From: Casuarina equisetifolia
Taxonomy: Eukaryota > Streptophyta > Magnoliopsida > Fagales > Casuarinaceae
Reading direction: 5' to 3'
NCBI GenBank assembly: GCA_028551475.1
Contig: CM052356.1
Coordinates: 5,280,001-5,344,000, forward strand
Length of the DNA stretch: 64,000 nt
Shown piece by piece: positions 1 through 14,100 of the stretch (positions within the stretch are counted from its first letter, which is position 1; each line of letters opens with the position of its first letter). Below the pieces are notes generated by a model. The model made no database searches and was not told the DNA's origin. It saw only the letters and a program-made list of their open reading frames with translations. Both the position numbers and the translations under genes were made by a program.

Positions 1-1604
1 TCTGTTCTCCATGCAAATTTGAGGGTATGAGTTGGAATTATATTTTCAAATTCTAGATTTGGGCATGTGCAAATTTATTGTTATTGGAAGTTTCATTGCT
101 TGGTTTCCATTCTGTTATCATCATTAAATTGGTTGTAAGACACATGCGGTAGATGACAACATTCGTAAATATGCGTAATCCAACTCTGCCACCCCGAATT
201 GATGGAGCCATACACCCTATTGTTTCATGACATGAGTATCACACTCGTTGGTACCATGCACTGTGTTTTTCTAACATATTTGGATTACCTTTGTGGTTTT
301 ATGTGCTTTAGTACAGGCTTTTCATGCCGGATTTATCAAAATGGATATTTGTGTGGACCTCTTTTTCCTAATTCCTCTAGTCCTCTTGCCTGGGATTACC
401 AATTTAATTTCCTACAGTGAGGTCCTTGGCTGTCTTGCTCATTCTTGATGTGGTTACAGCATACTGGTTCCTGGAAAGGAAAAACAACCAAGTTTCTCAT
501 TTTGGATTATGTGGAGTTTTTAGGGTGTTGGTGAGGTAACTAATATCATATGTTGGACCCTTTTTTTCTCATGTTTATAAAAATTAGGATACAGTATTGA
601 CTTTTCTCAAAGTCCATCATTAAAATAATTCCTTAGTTTTTAGTCATTCCTATATGAGGAGAAAGTAACGAGGGAAATCTGTAAAAGCTGTAACCTGCAT
701 GGCATGTTTAAAGATGTAGTTGCATAGGATCCTTAGTTTATGATCAAAAGGGTTTTCTTTGGATGAGGGTATAAAGTTTGTATTTTTAACATTTAATGTA
801 GTGCCGGTATATGCTAGGTACTCTCACTCTGTCGGCACCTTTGTTTGAATAAACTGATATTAAATAGTTTAAATTTAATAGGCATCATAAGTTCTGTTTG
901 CTATAATTTAAAAGTCTTGGTCATCGTTTGGACTTCCCTCTCGAAAGGTTCTCTAATTTTTTAGAAGATTCTGAACTTAATATCCTTAAATGCTATGTTA
1001 GGTGGGGTGTTAAACTATTCATTCCCTTTCTGTTTGAGCTTATATTAACAGAGGACTTTAGAACAATATGGTTGAGCAATTTTTTTGCAAGGGGGTAAGA
1101 GAAATAAGCTGTGTAAATAACCTGAGTTAGGAAGCTATAGAATGACTCAAATAAACAGAGAAGTACTTTTGTTTGGGGTAAAACAAACTGGATTTGTTGG
1201 GATGGATTGTACTTTGCTTTCCACTATCCTTAATGTAATTGGTTTTTAAGATTCTTTTGGATTCTTCTATATGTTCACTTCCAGTGTGTTCTGGTCCTTT
1301 TCCCTAAACCTTATTGGTGGTTGAGTTAGTGACTAGTTGTATGAACATCTGAAAGACTAGATATCATGCCCGCTGCAGTCTTTCTTGGTAAGCAGATCTG
1401 ATAGGTCTTGATTCGCTTTTATTTGCCTAACAAAGTGTAAGAAGTTTTGCCATGCCTCCTATAAACGTGCCAGTTCAATCTTATGTGGGCATCCTAGATT
1501 GATTAATCAGTAGTTTAATTTTCTTTGCATGGATGTATTTAGGCATTCCATGCTTGTAAACTTTGTTTGACAAGGAGAGCTAGTGTGGGTGTTTCTCATG
1601 ATGC
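1..1604. other. non-coding sequence upstream of NRPD1
   Basis: This stretch is AT-rich and has no open frame with recognisable protein similarity. Short frames such as the one at 199-420 look like chance. It could hold the promoter, or untranslated leader exons and introns, of NRPD1, but I see no decisive splice pair or TATA element. Confidence 0.5.
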
Positions 1605-1735
1605 TGTTACGGGCTTATGGGGGCCTGTGGCACACTAGGCTTATGGGGGCCTAGAGGGGGATGATGCTTAAGGGGTTCACGGGCGCCACGCCAATGGGCA
1701 GTTCTGCCTTTTGGCTTAGTGGTTTGCACGTAACA
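1605..1735 (+). repeat. left LTR of the TRIM
   Basis: This 131-bp repeat starts TGTTACGGGC and ends GCACGTAACA. It carries an internal short repeat of the phrase 'cttatgggggcct'. It is followed after two bases by the primer-binding site. Confidence 0.92.
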
Positions 1736-1890
1736 ACTTGGTATCAAAGTCACACCCACGTCCCGCGTTCGATTCCCGGAAGGGGCGACCTTGGAAGGGG
1801 GCGACCTGGTGGGGTGACCAGAGTGGGCCGTCCAGAGTGGGCTGCGGCTCCGTGGGCCGTCGGGGGCCGGGTCGCGGAGCGTGGTGGAGT

Positions 1891-2021
1891 TGTTACGGGC
1901 TTATGGGGGCCTGTGGCACACTAGGCTTATGGGGGCCTAGTGGGGGATGATGCTTAAGGGGTTTACGGGCGCCACGCCAATGGGCAGTTCTGCCTTTTGG
2001 CTTAGTGGTTTGCACGTAACA
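1891..2021 (+). repeat. right LTR of the TRIM
   Basis: This 131-bp repeat is the same as the left LTR apart from an a/t and a c/t difference. It ends about 170 bp before the NRPD1 start codon, so it lies in the gene's promoter or 5' leader. Confidence 0.92.
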
Positions 2022-2189
2022 GATGCCTTTCATTTTACATCCTGGCATGTTTTTTCATAACAGATATCAAGTTTTGTCCAGACTGTTATGCTGCTAAATT
2101 AATTTCTATGCTTGGAAAATGACTAACGTTGTTCAGCCTTTCTCATATTAATGCTTTCATTTGCTGCGTAGGCTGTTTGATTAGTTGTC

Positions 2190-5100
2190 ATGCTGAGCGC
2201 CATGGACAATGACTTTGATGAAGAGCAACCAGTGCCATCTGGTCTCATCACCAGCATAAGTTTTAATGTTTCTACTCGGACAGAAACAGTAAGTTGTTCT
2301 AAATTTCTAATGCTTTACTGGTTGTTTATTGGGTGTTGTGGAAGGAAAATGAAAATATTGGGGAGGAACACTGTCCTGAGTAACAGCTGGTGCTAGTATT
2401 TTTTTTTTCTTATAAATTCCTAATACTACCTGATCTCCTTAATTTTAGATTGTAGCACATAGAGATCATCTGGTATATATATGTATAAAATTTTCAGTTT
2501 TAATGAACTTATCAGTTACATTGATACCAGTTCACTCTTGTAGGCTGTGGTTTGGATGCATCCTATCAATGTGGTTTGAATGGTTGCAAACTGGTAGCTG
2601 TTAATATGAAATAAATTATAAATGGTGAATTAATCTTAGGGATCAAAGTGGTTTGCATTTATTAATTTATCTGCCCAGCCATCATTTATGGGAGAAGATG
2701 GAGTTTTAGGCTACTCTGGGGTGAGGTCTTGTTAAAAGAATCATACATGGTGAGGTTTCAATGAATTTAATTGGCTTGATGTCTCCTTCATGCAATTCCG
2801 TATTAAATGGGCAAATGTATGTTTATGCCAGTGTGTTCTGTGGGGAATGAAATTATGGTATTTTGCAGGGAGGAGTTTGAATTGTTGGAAATTTAGGTTA
2901 CATTTCTCTGTGATTTTTCTTAGTGAGCATAATGAAAATACACTTTTTCTGTTTCATGTGATGTGGATCGTGGAGACAGAGGCGAGTGACTATTGAAAGA
3001 GATTTTTACGTTTTGATGGTTCCTTGACATGGCTTTATTCTCCTAAATGTGAATATGAACTTCATTTGTCTCCCTTCATTACTTCTATAACTTCTCTATG
3101 TTTTAGTTTTCAATTTAATGCGGGTGTATTCAATAAAATTCTACTGCCAAACTTCCTTGATGCCCCTTACTGTTAAAAAACTTAATTTTCATATCAGAAA
3201 ATGCTCCTGTTGCCTCCTTTGGTTTCCTTAACAAATTTATTTTTCAGAAAATGGGTTTAAAAGAGACATTTAATTGGGCTTGTGTGGGTCAGACTGTACA
3301 TCCATTTTATGACACACAACAATGTGGGTTTGTGATGGAATTTTGAAATCTGAATTGGGTTGGTTTCTCCATTAGATGGTTTGAGTTTAAGTGGTTTCAT
3401 TTTATATATATTTATTTTATTTTCAATTTTTTTTATTTCATATTTATATCCCATAATTGTGGTTTTTCACATACCCTAATATGCCAAATTGCAGTATGTG
3501 TTTGTTTTTATGCTGTTGTTGTTGTAAACCATGGGTTAAGATTTCTACTTGTTTTCCTCTTCAAGAGTCTTTTATGCTGTTTCTGTCTGTTGGTGATGCC
3601 TCCATTCAGTTTAATAGTGGCATTATGAGAGATCATTGAATGACCTTTGCTAAGATTAGTGTTCTAGAAAAGGGTGTGTCTTCTCAGCTCTTCTTTTTCT
3701 CCTCTCAATGGATATTTTCTTCCTATGAAAGATGACATTTCATAAAACAAAGATACACAAGGGGGTTCCAACAATTGCTTCGTTATGGTTGAAACATTGT
3801 CTTGTTAAAAGTGAAAAATTTGGGAATTGGTAAAAAAGATGGGTTAGGGCAATCAGCTTTGCAAGCCTAGAAAACAGCAGTAATTATACTAGTCCTAAAG
3901 ACAAGCTGTTTTGGAAAGATATCTACAGCAGTGCAAGGGGACCTGGAGGATCAAGATGAAACATTGCACTGAAAATGATTAGATTGGAGCCAGCGAAGCA
4001 AACTGCTCTGTTGTCTAGCGAGACAGGTGCCTGGCAGTTCCCAATGGACATTGGATTGATCTGAATTTGAAAACTCCTCGGGCATCAAAAAGTGCATTGT
4101 CTATGGAGAAGTAAATACGAAGATGGGGGAGGGAAAGGATATGCAGAAGAGTTGAGATTATGCGCATGGCCAAAAGAAGAGGGTAGTGCATGTAGCCCAT
4201 GCATGCCAGGGCCAGCATGGGTTACACATGCAGGGGAGAGGAAGAGTGGGAGGTGGAGTTGAGGCCAGTCAAAGTGTGGATGACACACAGACAAGAGAGA
4301 CGCTGGATACACAATAGATCTGGTTTCCAAAATGCAGCAGAAAAGAAAATAAAGGGAAAGGGACAGGGAGGGGGGAGCAAGGGGTGGGGACTAAGGGGAA
4401 AGGGCAGAGATTTTCCCTTCTTACAGGGCACTTACAAGGAGACGTGTGCTTTCATATGCCTTTCGTGAATTGAGGATGACCACCTAGATATTTACTAGTG
4501 TGTGAATTTCGGATGTTACTCCCTTCTCTGCTTGTGATGTCTTTAGTAATTAGTTGATACTATTACTTGTAATCAGTTCCTACCCATATATGGTAATCCT
4601 CAGTTTCTTTTAACTCATTTACTGTCACTGCCAACTATTTTCTTTATTTATACGGGAACTCTTCAAAGTGCGGCTTCTAAGTTTGAATTTCAGTCTTATA
4701 AGTGCATGAAATTGAAATAACTGCTTAGTCCAATTTAACTTTTAGGGATTAATTATTTTAGTGGTTAAAAGTGTTGAGAGATTTTTCCAAAATCAAATCA
4801 ATCTTCTTAACGTTGGCATTCTATAACAGGAGAGAATATCTGTTTTAGCGATTGATGCAGTCAGTGAGGTCACAGATCCTAAGTTGGGACTCCCAAATCC
4901 CTCTCTGCAATGCTCCACATGTGGTGCTTGGCATTCGAAACACTGCGAAGGTATTACGGGCATGTGATAGTATGTTATGTGATGAGTTCCTCTTGCTTTT
5001 GCTGGAGAATATACTAAGCACATGCTATTACTGATTCTTTAAGGTCATTTTGGGGTTATCAACTTTCCCTTCACCATTCTCAATCCTTATTTTGTATCGG

Positions 5101-8100
5101 AAGTTGCAAAGATTTTGAACCGAATTTGCCCGGGATGTAAATCTGTCAGGCAAGATGTACAGGTCAAGGTCAGGTACCTCCCTCCTGCTGAACAATAGAA
5201 CTATTGTGTTGTTTTGCAAGTCAAAATCTTTTCCTTGGTGCCGCAGTGTGACTAAATCTATGGTATGATAGGGCATTGAGAATGTTAAATTTGCAATATA
5301 AAGGCTCTTATTGATTTCTTTTCTGTTATGAACTCATTTCTCAAGCAGTTGTATTGTCTAGAATTAATCGGGTTAAGATTAGCTGTACCAGCTCTGATTT
5401 TGACATGAGAGCATCTCTTCCAGAAGATTGTGTAAATCTTGTATTGACTTTTGTGCGAACTGCATCTCCCTATTTTGCTTGTGGAGTTGTTTCAAATGTC
5501 TGCTAAAGAATCACTTTTTCCTAATTATATGTTTGTTATGAAAGAAGGAAAAGTATACAACTCTTAAGTACATAAATTTGGGTGGTTTGTGATGTATTTT
5601 GACTGTATAGAGTTGCTAATAGGTTGCAATCTAAACTCAAAATGTCGGAAGAATTTGAAGCAGAGCATACTTTGGCTTATAGAGGGTGGGATCACTAGAG
5701 ATTCTAATATTATTTAACATTTTCAAGTTCAATAATTCTTCGAACTTTGTAGATCTATTGTGATCAATGAAATTTTAAGTCACAAGTTACCATTACATGT
5801 ACATCTCTTCTTCATGGATTGTAATGTGGGCTGCTTCAATTTTTAAGCTAAATGCATGTTTCCTAGTTGTCTGCTTCTTGTTGATGGTGTTATATGTCTG
5901 CGTTTGTTTTTGTTTTTTTTTTGGGGGGGGGCATGTGGCAGGGTGGTGATTCAGCATCTAGCCATCATCAGCCTAAGAGTTGCAAATATTGTATTGTAAG
6001 TTTGCAAGCTCTTACTAATCTTCTTCTTCTTCCGTTTTCTTCTAGTGCCTATGATTTTGAAATCATGCTTCTGTAATACACAGGGAAAGTCAGTAGAATG
6101 GTATCCAAAAGTGAAATTTAAAGTTAGCTCTAATGAACTCTTTAGAAAAAGTGCGATTGTAGCAGAGGTAAATGAAAAATTGCCCAAGAAGTTTCAGAAT
6201 AAGAGTTTCAGTGGTTTGCCTTCTGACTTTTGGGATTTCCTTCCAAAAGATGAACAGCAAGAAGAAATTTGTTTGAGACCAGGCAGAAGGGTTCTATCAG
6301 ACGCCCAGGTAACATGATCTTCTGATATAGACATCTTAATTCTGCAACCTTATTGACCATTTGAATTGATGTAATTAGTGCCTAGTCTTCCCCCCTGAGA
6401 ACTTTATCAATATCTATTGCATAGAAACAGCAGTATGGTCATGAACTTTAGGTTGACATGCACCGACTGGAAACTAAATACTGGCAATCCTTGGTAATCT
6501 GTGTTTTACTTGTGGAAGTCAAGGGGGAATGAAGTTTATTATTTGTGGAAATTGCCTGTTCAGTTTTATCATATTGGAGGTAGATGATCTCTGAAGCAAT
6601 TTGTGAAGGGCCTTGGCATCCAATCAAGTATTGTAGTTTTCTTTTTCCTCTGTTATTCTATTCTGTACAATTGTCTTTTCTTCTTCCTCCTTTTTTTCTC
6701 CTTCTCACAGATCTTCACAATAGACTCGATAGACTGTTCTCTTCAAATTTGCTTCTATTTATTTTCCAGGGGATTATTTGCTGTCATGATACATCCATTA
6801 TGGATCACCTTCAAGATGCAATTTTCAATTCTTATCTTTTCCCCACTAAGAAGAGGCTCTTCCTCAGTACTGTAGTTTCTAGTTTTGTAACCAAGTCCTC
6901 TAGCATTCGAATGTTTTCTGCTGATTTTATTTTTTATTTTTTCTGTTAGTATTTCCGAACAATACTAGCAACAGCCACTGACTTCTTAGTTTTTCTCCAT
7001 CCTAATTAACAACCATCAAGAGGGGGAATCTATGTGTAATTAATACCTTTGTTCATCTGCCCATGATTCGCCTGTTGAATACATTCAAGGGGAAAAGTGG
7101 TTAATGAATGTTCTTGTAGCTTCTGGAATGATCCCATAACAATTAGGAAAATTTAGGTGTGACATGACTGCTAGTGGTTGTTAACAGTGCTGAAACTGCA
7201 GCAGTGAAGAGTATTTATCACATAACTACCATATTTGCAACAACATTCTTACCATCCTTGTAATCTTCATTTTTCACGAGTTGTGCATGGTTCAGTTCAT
7301 GGATTTTGCGCAGAATCATTGAACAGCTTGTTTGGCTTGTTCTGGTGCTTGTTATAGTCTGTGATTCTTCAAGTTCTTATGAACCTGATCTTATGATGTC
7401 TTATTTTTGGTTTTCAGGTCCATTATTTGTTGAATAATATTGATCGGAAGCTAATTAAGAAGTTTGTTTCGAGGATTGATTCACTTTTTCTCAACTGTTT
7501 TCCTGTTACACCAAATTGTCATCGTGTCACCTGAAGTTACACATGCATTTTCTAATGGACAGCGGTTGATCTTTGTAAGAATTCCCTCTTTCACAGCTCT
7601 TGTAGACACTGGTGTTCAATCATACAATTTTGTGGATTTCCTGGTTTTCCTCTCATATGATGGTTCAACCTGATTAAACATGGCAGGATGAACGGACAAG
7701 GGCCTACAAGAAAGTGGTCGGTTTTAAGGGGATTGCAAATGAGTTGGGTGCTCGTGTTTTGGAGTGCCTTAAAATTTCTAAGGTAAGCTGCACATTGATT
7801 TCTTCGTGTATCTGAGTCAGTTCTTTATGGATCATCATGCATTTTGCTTATTTAACAGTTCTAATATGCAGTTAAGCTCAGAGATTTTATCAAATACAGA
7901 TTTGGTATCTCTCCAACCAAAAAAAGGTGCAGATCCTTCACGCACTTGTGGGTTGAGATGGATCAAGGATGTTGTTCTTGGGAAGCGAAGTGATCACTGT
8001 TTCCGAATGGTTGTTGTTGGTGATCCACATCTCAAGCTCAGTGAAATTGGTATACCATGTCATGTTGCAGAGAGGTTGCAAGTTTCTGAGAGTTTGAACA

Positions 8101-11100
8101 CATGGAATTTTGACAAGTTGAGTGATTGCTGTAGACTGTGTTTCATTGAGAAGGGAGAGGTTTATGTGCGTAGAAAAGGTAGTATGGTTCGTGTGCGTCA
8201 TATTGCTGAACTCCAGATGGGTGACACTGTATATAGGTCTCTGAACGATGGGGATATTGTGTTGATAAACAGGCCTCCTTCTATACATCAACACTCCGTC
8301 ATAGCTTTACATGTTAAGATACTTCCAGTAACCTCAGTTCTTTCTATAAACCCACTTTGCTGTTCTCCTTTCCGTGGGGACTTTGATGGCGATTGCCTTC
8401 ATGGCTATGTTCCTCAATCAGTTGATGCCAGAGTTGAACTTCGTGAGCTTGTCGCTTTAGATAGACAGTTAATTAATGGACAGAGTGGTAGGAACCTCCT
8501 TTCACTGAGTCATGATAGTTTAACTGCTGCTCATTTGGTCATGGAGGGTGGGGTTGTCTTGAATGTTTTCCAAATGCAGCAGCTGCAAATGTTTTGCCCA
8601 CATCAACTTCTGTCACCAGCACTTGTCAAAGTTCCATCACTTCATAGCTCTGCTTGGACTGGCAAGCAGCTATTCAGCATGCTTCTGCCTCAAGGGTCTG
8701 ACTATGTTTTTCCCTTGAAGGGTGTTTATGTTAGTGACGGAGAGCTTTTATCTTCTGAAGGATCTTCTTGGTTACGGGACCATAGTAGCAACCTTTTTCA
8801 GAGTCTTGTCAAACATTGCCCGCATAAGGTACTTGGCTTCCTCTACACTGCTCAGGAAGTTCTCTGTGAGTGGTTGTCAATGTGGGGCTTGAGTGTTTCG
8901 CTGTCAGACTTGTACCTCTCCTCTGACTCATGTTCTCGAAAAAACATGATGGATGAAGTCTTCTGTGGTCTTCAAGAAGCAGAACGTACATGTAATTTAA
9001 AACAGTTGATGGTGGATTCTTGTCGGGATTTTCTTGTGGAAGGCGGCCAAGATAATCCTGTGGTTCTTGATGTCGAGCGCTTGTGCTTTGAGAAGCAAAA
9101 GTCAGCTGCACTCAGTCAAGCTTCTGTTGATGCATTCAAGCAAGTGTTTCGGGATATTCAAAGTTTAGTCTTCAAGTATGCAGCTACAGATAATGCCTTG
9201 TTGGCTATGTTTAAGGCTGGAAGCAAGGGTAATTTGCTGAAGTTGGTCCAGCATAGCATGTGCCTTGGCTTGCAACATTCGCTGGTTCCATTGTCATTTA
9301 GAATTCCACAACAGCTTTTGTGTGCTGCTTGGAATAATCAAAAGGCTAATGATACACCTGAACAAGCTCGGTCTTACATCCCATATGCTGTTGTGGAGAG
9401 TTCCTTTCTGACAGGCTTGAACCCTTTAGAATGTTTTGTTCATTCAGTCACAAGTCGAGATAGTTCTTTTAGTGACAATGCAGATCTACCTGGGACTTTG
9501 AACCGAAGACTTATGTTCTTAATGCGTGATTTGTATAGTGCATATGATGGAACGGTGAGAAATGCATACGGGAATCAGCTCATTCAGTTCAGTTATGATA
9601 ATAAGAAAGATGCATCTGCTCCAAACAGTGACACAAATAATTTGTTTGGTGAGAGTATTGATGCTCATGGTGGGATAGGTGGCCAGCCTGTTGGTGCATT
9701 TTCTGCTTCTGCCATTTCAGAAGCCGCATACAGTGCTTTGGATCAACCAATCAGTCTACTTGAAACTTCTCCGTTGCTGAATCTGAAGGTCTGCACTCTC
9801 TTTCTCTTTCCTTGGGCTAAGTTCAGTTATTATTTCCATGTCATCTTATCATTGGGAAATATATGAGACAACTTGCAATAGCAATTAGCTAAGCTTTTAC
9901 ACTTATGGTCAGTGATTCCCTTCCCTTGCTTCATGAAGGAAACTCTTAGCCATGAACATGTGTGTACTAGCACCATAGTTAGCATGATGTTCCAACTCTC
10001 TTGATTGTTAGTCTTTCACATGTATTGTTCATTCTCTAAGTAAAGGCACTAGACAGATATCTTCTTGACCAACAAATGGATGAAAATGTAACGAGTTCTA
10101 TGAAAATCTCTTAGCCTTTTGCCTCACTAATAGATGCCCTTTAGAATAATTTAGAAACAAGAGTACATATGCAGTTTCTGAAGTATAACCAGTAGGGAAC
10201 CCCTATGTAGGAGCTCTAATTGTTACATCTTCTTCCAAGCATGGTGTAATCAACTGGTTTCCAGGTTGATAAATTCTGGGGTAAGCGTAGACTGTCCTAG
10301 CTGTACAGGACTATTTTGAGATTCTCAATGAATTCTTTTCTATCTAAAGCAAAGTACCAAACTTACGGAATTAGAACCTAGTGTATTTGTCTGGTCCATA
10401 GTAAATAGAAAACACTATTTTTGTAATGGAAGATACATTTTTTAGTTGAAGATGCCATAAAATCTCAAGAGCTTAATGAAAATAATATTGTAACTATGAT
10501 ATATGTCCTCTCACGGATAGCTTTTTGAGTTGGTTGATGTAACTAAGATAATCAGAGAATTAAGAAATTAAAATGATTGCTGCAACTATTTTTTTCCAAG
10601 TTTTTGTATCAGCCAATACGAATAGTTTTCTCAGTTTATCTGGTAGTCTAACTACTCTACAAATTCGTGTACAGTGCTACTTTTAATATTATATTTACAC
10701 ATTAGTAACGACTTGATCACTGATCCATGGGGCTTATGGTCTAGTAGATCATTCCTTTTTTCCTTTGTGTGGGAGTAGAGCATAACCTGTCCATGGACTT
10801 CCATCATTGTTGATTACTTGCTTGCTTGTATGCATACATGGGTTAATTGGATTGTCAAAGAGTGGTAGGAGATGTACTTGCTGATTAAATGCACTTTATA
10901 TTGTGTCCTTGTGGGACTTCTTTACTAACTTTTGTGTTCTGATTTAATTGTACAGAACGTTCTGGAGTCTGGTTCGAGAAAACGTAATGCTGACAGAACA
11001 ATGTCCGTGTTTTTGTCCAAGAAACTCGGAAGACACAGGCATGGGTTTGAGTATGGAGCCTTAGAAGTTAAGAATCATTTGGAGAGACTAATATTTTCAG

Positions 11101-14100
11101 ACATTGTGTCTACTGTCATGATAATGTTAGTTTCCATTTTTGTATATGCTTGACCCCTGTTTCATATTTCATTTTAAGAATCGGTCACTTCTCTTGTTCT
11201 CCATTTGATATTTTTTTTTTCTTCCTGTGGGTGTTAGCTTCTGCCCACAGACATGTAGCAAGATGCATTTCAGTCCTTGGGTTTGCCATTTTCATACATG
11301 CAAGGTAGAACGATTTGTATATTCACATATTTAGTACAGTAATGCAGTTCCTGAATATCTATACAAATATGTATTATGTCAGGAAATAGTGAGGAGCAGA
11401 GGACTAAAAGTGCATTCAATAATCAACTCTCTCTACAGGAGGTGTAACTCTTCCAGAACGGAGTCCAAATTTAATCTTTCCAACACGCAAGTAACAAGCA
11501 AGTAAGCTGCTTCTTCTTATAACCACAAACCACCACCCCCCTGCCCCCGCCTCCCGAGCCCACCCACCCTGAAAAAAACCACAGGACAAAAACAAAGAAG
11601 TTGTTAAGGTGTATGTATAGTATTTTCATTCAATTTTTTAACCAGAGTTGAAGTTTTCCCAAAACTCATAACATGATGAGTGGTCAAATTCTTTGCGCTG
11701 GTGCTTCCGAATTCATTTAATTCTACTTACAAGTGCATTTCTTTTTATTCAGAATATGTAGTTTTCAAAGTCCGTTCTATTATCAGCATGCTCTAATTGG
11801 TTGCAATTTTGATATTCAAGCATGCACACACACACACACACACACACACAAAAGCACACACATGCAAGCATATATGTATCTATTTATATCTGTAAGGAAT
11901 TCATCACTTTCTATCTCTTGCACCAATTAATATTCTCGTTAATTAGTCTCAGTCATTATATCTTTCATCAAATTTTGAAACAATGAGGCTTGCCAATCAT
12001 TTTGTTTTATACTAGAGATTCCATGTTTCTCCCTTTATGTTCATCCATCCCTTTCTCTCAGCGTAAGTTATGATGTATTTTTCAATCTCTTAGGGAAATG
12101 GATTTTTTCCGTTCTCATCTTTGAAACTTTAGTTATATCTTGATATCTAATATGACCATGGTTTATGAAAATTGTCGAGGCTTTATCTCCATCTCTACTC
12201 TTATTAATTTTACTTTTTCCACTATAAGTTGTAATCACAAAAACTAAGGCCTTGAAGTCAGAGGTAACTTATCAGCTTTATTTTTAAATAGCTTGAAAAT
12301 TTTTTTTAGATGAAACTTCTTTTTTATTCCTTATGCTAAAATCAACAAATTGATTAAAGCTTAAGAGCTTACTATTAGAAGGCCTAAAGCCTAATCCAAA
12401 AGCTAGCTCAAGAGTGGGAGAAAATTTCTTTTATTTAAACTTAACCGCAATTTTCCCCCTCTTCTTTGTAGGACTTGTGGCATCCAATATCCCCTGCACA
12501 TTGAGAGGTCATCCTAATAGTAGTGATGCCATGTGGGTGATGGGTAGTAGGACCTAACTTTTATTCCAATATCATGTTAAAAGACTTAAAGCCCAACCCA
12601 AATGTTTGATCGAGGGTTGGAGGAAACTTTCTTCATTTAAACTTAACCACAGGTTTTCTCTTCTCTAGCATGAAACTCGTGGCCTCCAACACTTACGACC
12701 CTCCTTGATGCTTACATATGGTTTTAAACCAGTTTAGATCAATGTATAATCTTATCAAAGCATTGACATAGGACTATGCTAGCTTATATATCATGAGAAT
12801 ATACAGCTAATAATCATGCAAGTGTAATTCTTGCTTACACTTGATTCAATAAATTTATATGCTTTAGATAAATTGCTTACCCAAGTACACAGTAAAAAAC
12901 GAGGATTAAAGATAGTTGCTCACAATGCCAATTTCTATTACAACTTTTTCAAAAATCAAGACCTACAAAGACATAGGTAGTCACTTTCTATCATCTGCTG
13001 GACATTTTCAAGTCAAAACAGTTTGTTTGAGCACTTAAATATTAATACATCCCATAAAATCAGCTAACTACCTCTATTTTTGGGCTTATATGACATAAAC
13101 GTAAAATCTGAATGTATAAATTATAAGCTACTGAATAAAGTTGGGCATAGTTTTTACCATGTGCTACACGTATGATTTCCTAAACATTTCAGTGGACCAC
13201 CTGCACTGAAGTTCCTACCTTGATTCTTTTTTTACTTGGTTTCTTTAATGATAGGTATTGCTCCGTAGCTGAAACAGAGAAGCAAGATAACGATACATTT
13301 TGCATCAGTGTTACAGTAGCTGAGACTTTGCAATTGGATATAATTCAACACTTGGTCATACCTTTCCTTCTGGGAGCAGTTGTCAAAGGTTGTCAGGGGA
13401 ATCTTTTTAGTCCTGCTTTACTGTTTTCATTTCTGTGGATTACAATAATCATTCTTTATTGTTTGCTGAGATTGCCATTTATTCATGATTGGACCTACTT
13501 ATTTTAATTACTGAACTTTTTAAAATGTTCTGTAGGTTACCCTGAGATCAAGAAGGTGGATATTTTGTGGAATGATTGGCCTACTCCGTCAAGATGTCAT
13601 CGTAGTTCTCGTGGTGAACTATACTTAAGAGTTTCTATGTCAGGAGACTCTTTTAGAACTGATCTCTGGAGTTTGCTTAAGAATGACTGTCTACAAATAA
13701 TGGATATGATTGATTGGTCACGTAGTCATCCAGATGATATTCGTGATTTCTGTTTGGCGTATGGAATTGATGCTGGACGGAAATTTTTTCTCAATGTGCG
13801 TTCCTCTACTAAGTTTTCTTTCTTTGTGTTGCCATGCGCTGGCTGGGGAGGAGAAGGGATGAGAATTGCATTCAAGGTTCATGGCAACTGTTACTTATTT
13901 TTAACTACTGCTATGCCTTTTCATGCGCAGAGGTTGGAATCTGCAATATCTGATACTGGCAAGTCTATACTTCCTCAACATTTGCAGCTTGTTGCCAATA
14001 GCCTATCAGCTACGGGGGAGTTTGTTAGCTTGAATGCAAGAGGCATTGCACAGCAAAGAGAACATGCATCTGTCTCTTCACCCTTTATGCAAGCCTGTTT

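Larger units (their letters stand above)
1605..2021 (+). mobile_element. TRIM (terminal-repeat retrotransposon in miniature), intact
   Basis: Two 131-bp direct terminal repeats (1605-1735 and 1891-2021) begin TGTTACG and end CGTAACA, so each has the TG...CA ends and short inverted termini of an LTR. By eye they differ at only two positions. Just inside the left repeat, 1738-1751 reads TTGGTATCAAAGTC, a near match to the initiator-Met tRNA primer-binding site. A purine-rich stretch precedes the right repeat. The element is flanked by a perfect 5-bp target duplication, gatgc, at 1600-1604 and 2022-2026. The 155-bp internal part is GC-rich and has no gag or pol, so this is non-autonomous. Its base composition is quite unlike the AT-rich surroundings. 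The near-identical repeats imply a recent insertion. Confidence 0.93.
11502..13254 (+). other. NRPD1 intron 11
   Basis: This 1.75-kb intron holds a CA microsatellite and a degenerate direct repeat, both listed separately. The donor used is GTAAGC at 11502 rather than GTAACA at 11491, because only the former joins in phase with exon 12. Confidence 0.6.

Noticed and set aside
1605..2021. Cassandra-type element (5S rRNA-like LTR)
   Set aside because: The LTR is only 131 bp and I could not find the 5S internal promoter blocks that define Cassandra.
7938..8294. 118-codon antisense frame within the large NRPD1 exon
   Set aside because: It is the complement of a well-supported coding exon, so it is a shadow.
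11820..11850. CA run as a regulatory element
   Set aside because: A simple microsatellite in an intron; no evidence beyond the repeat itself.
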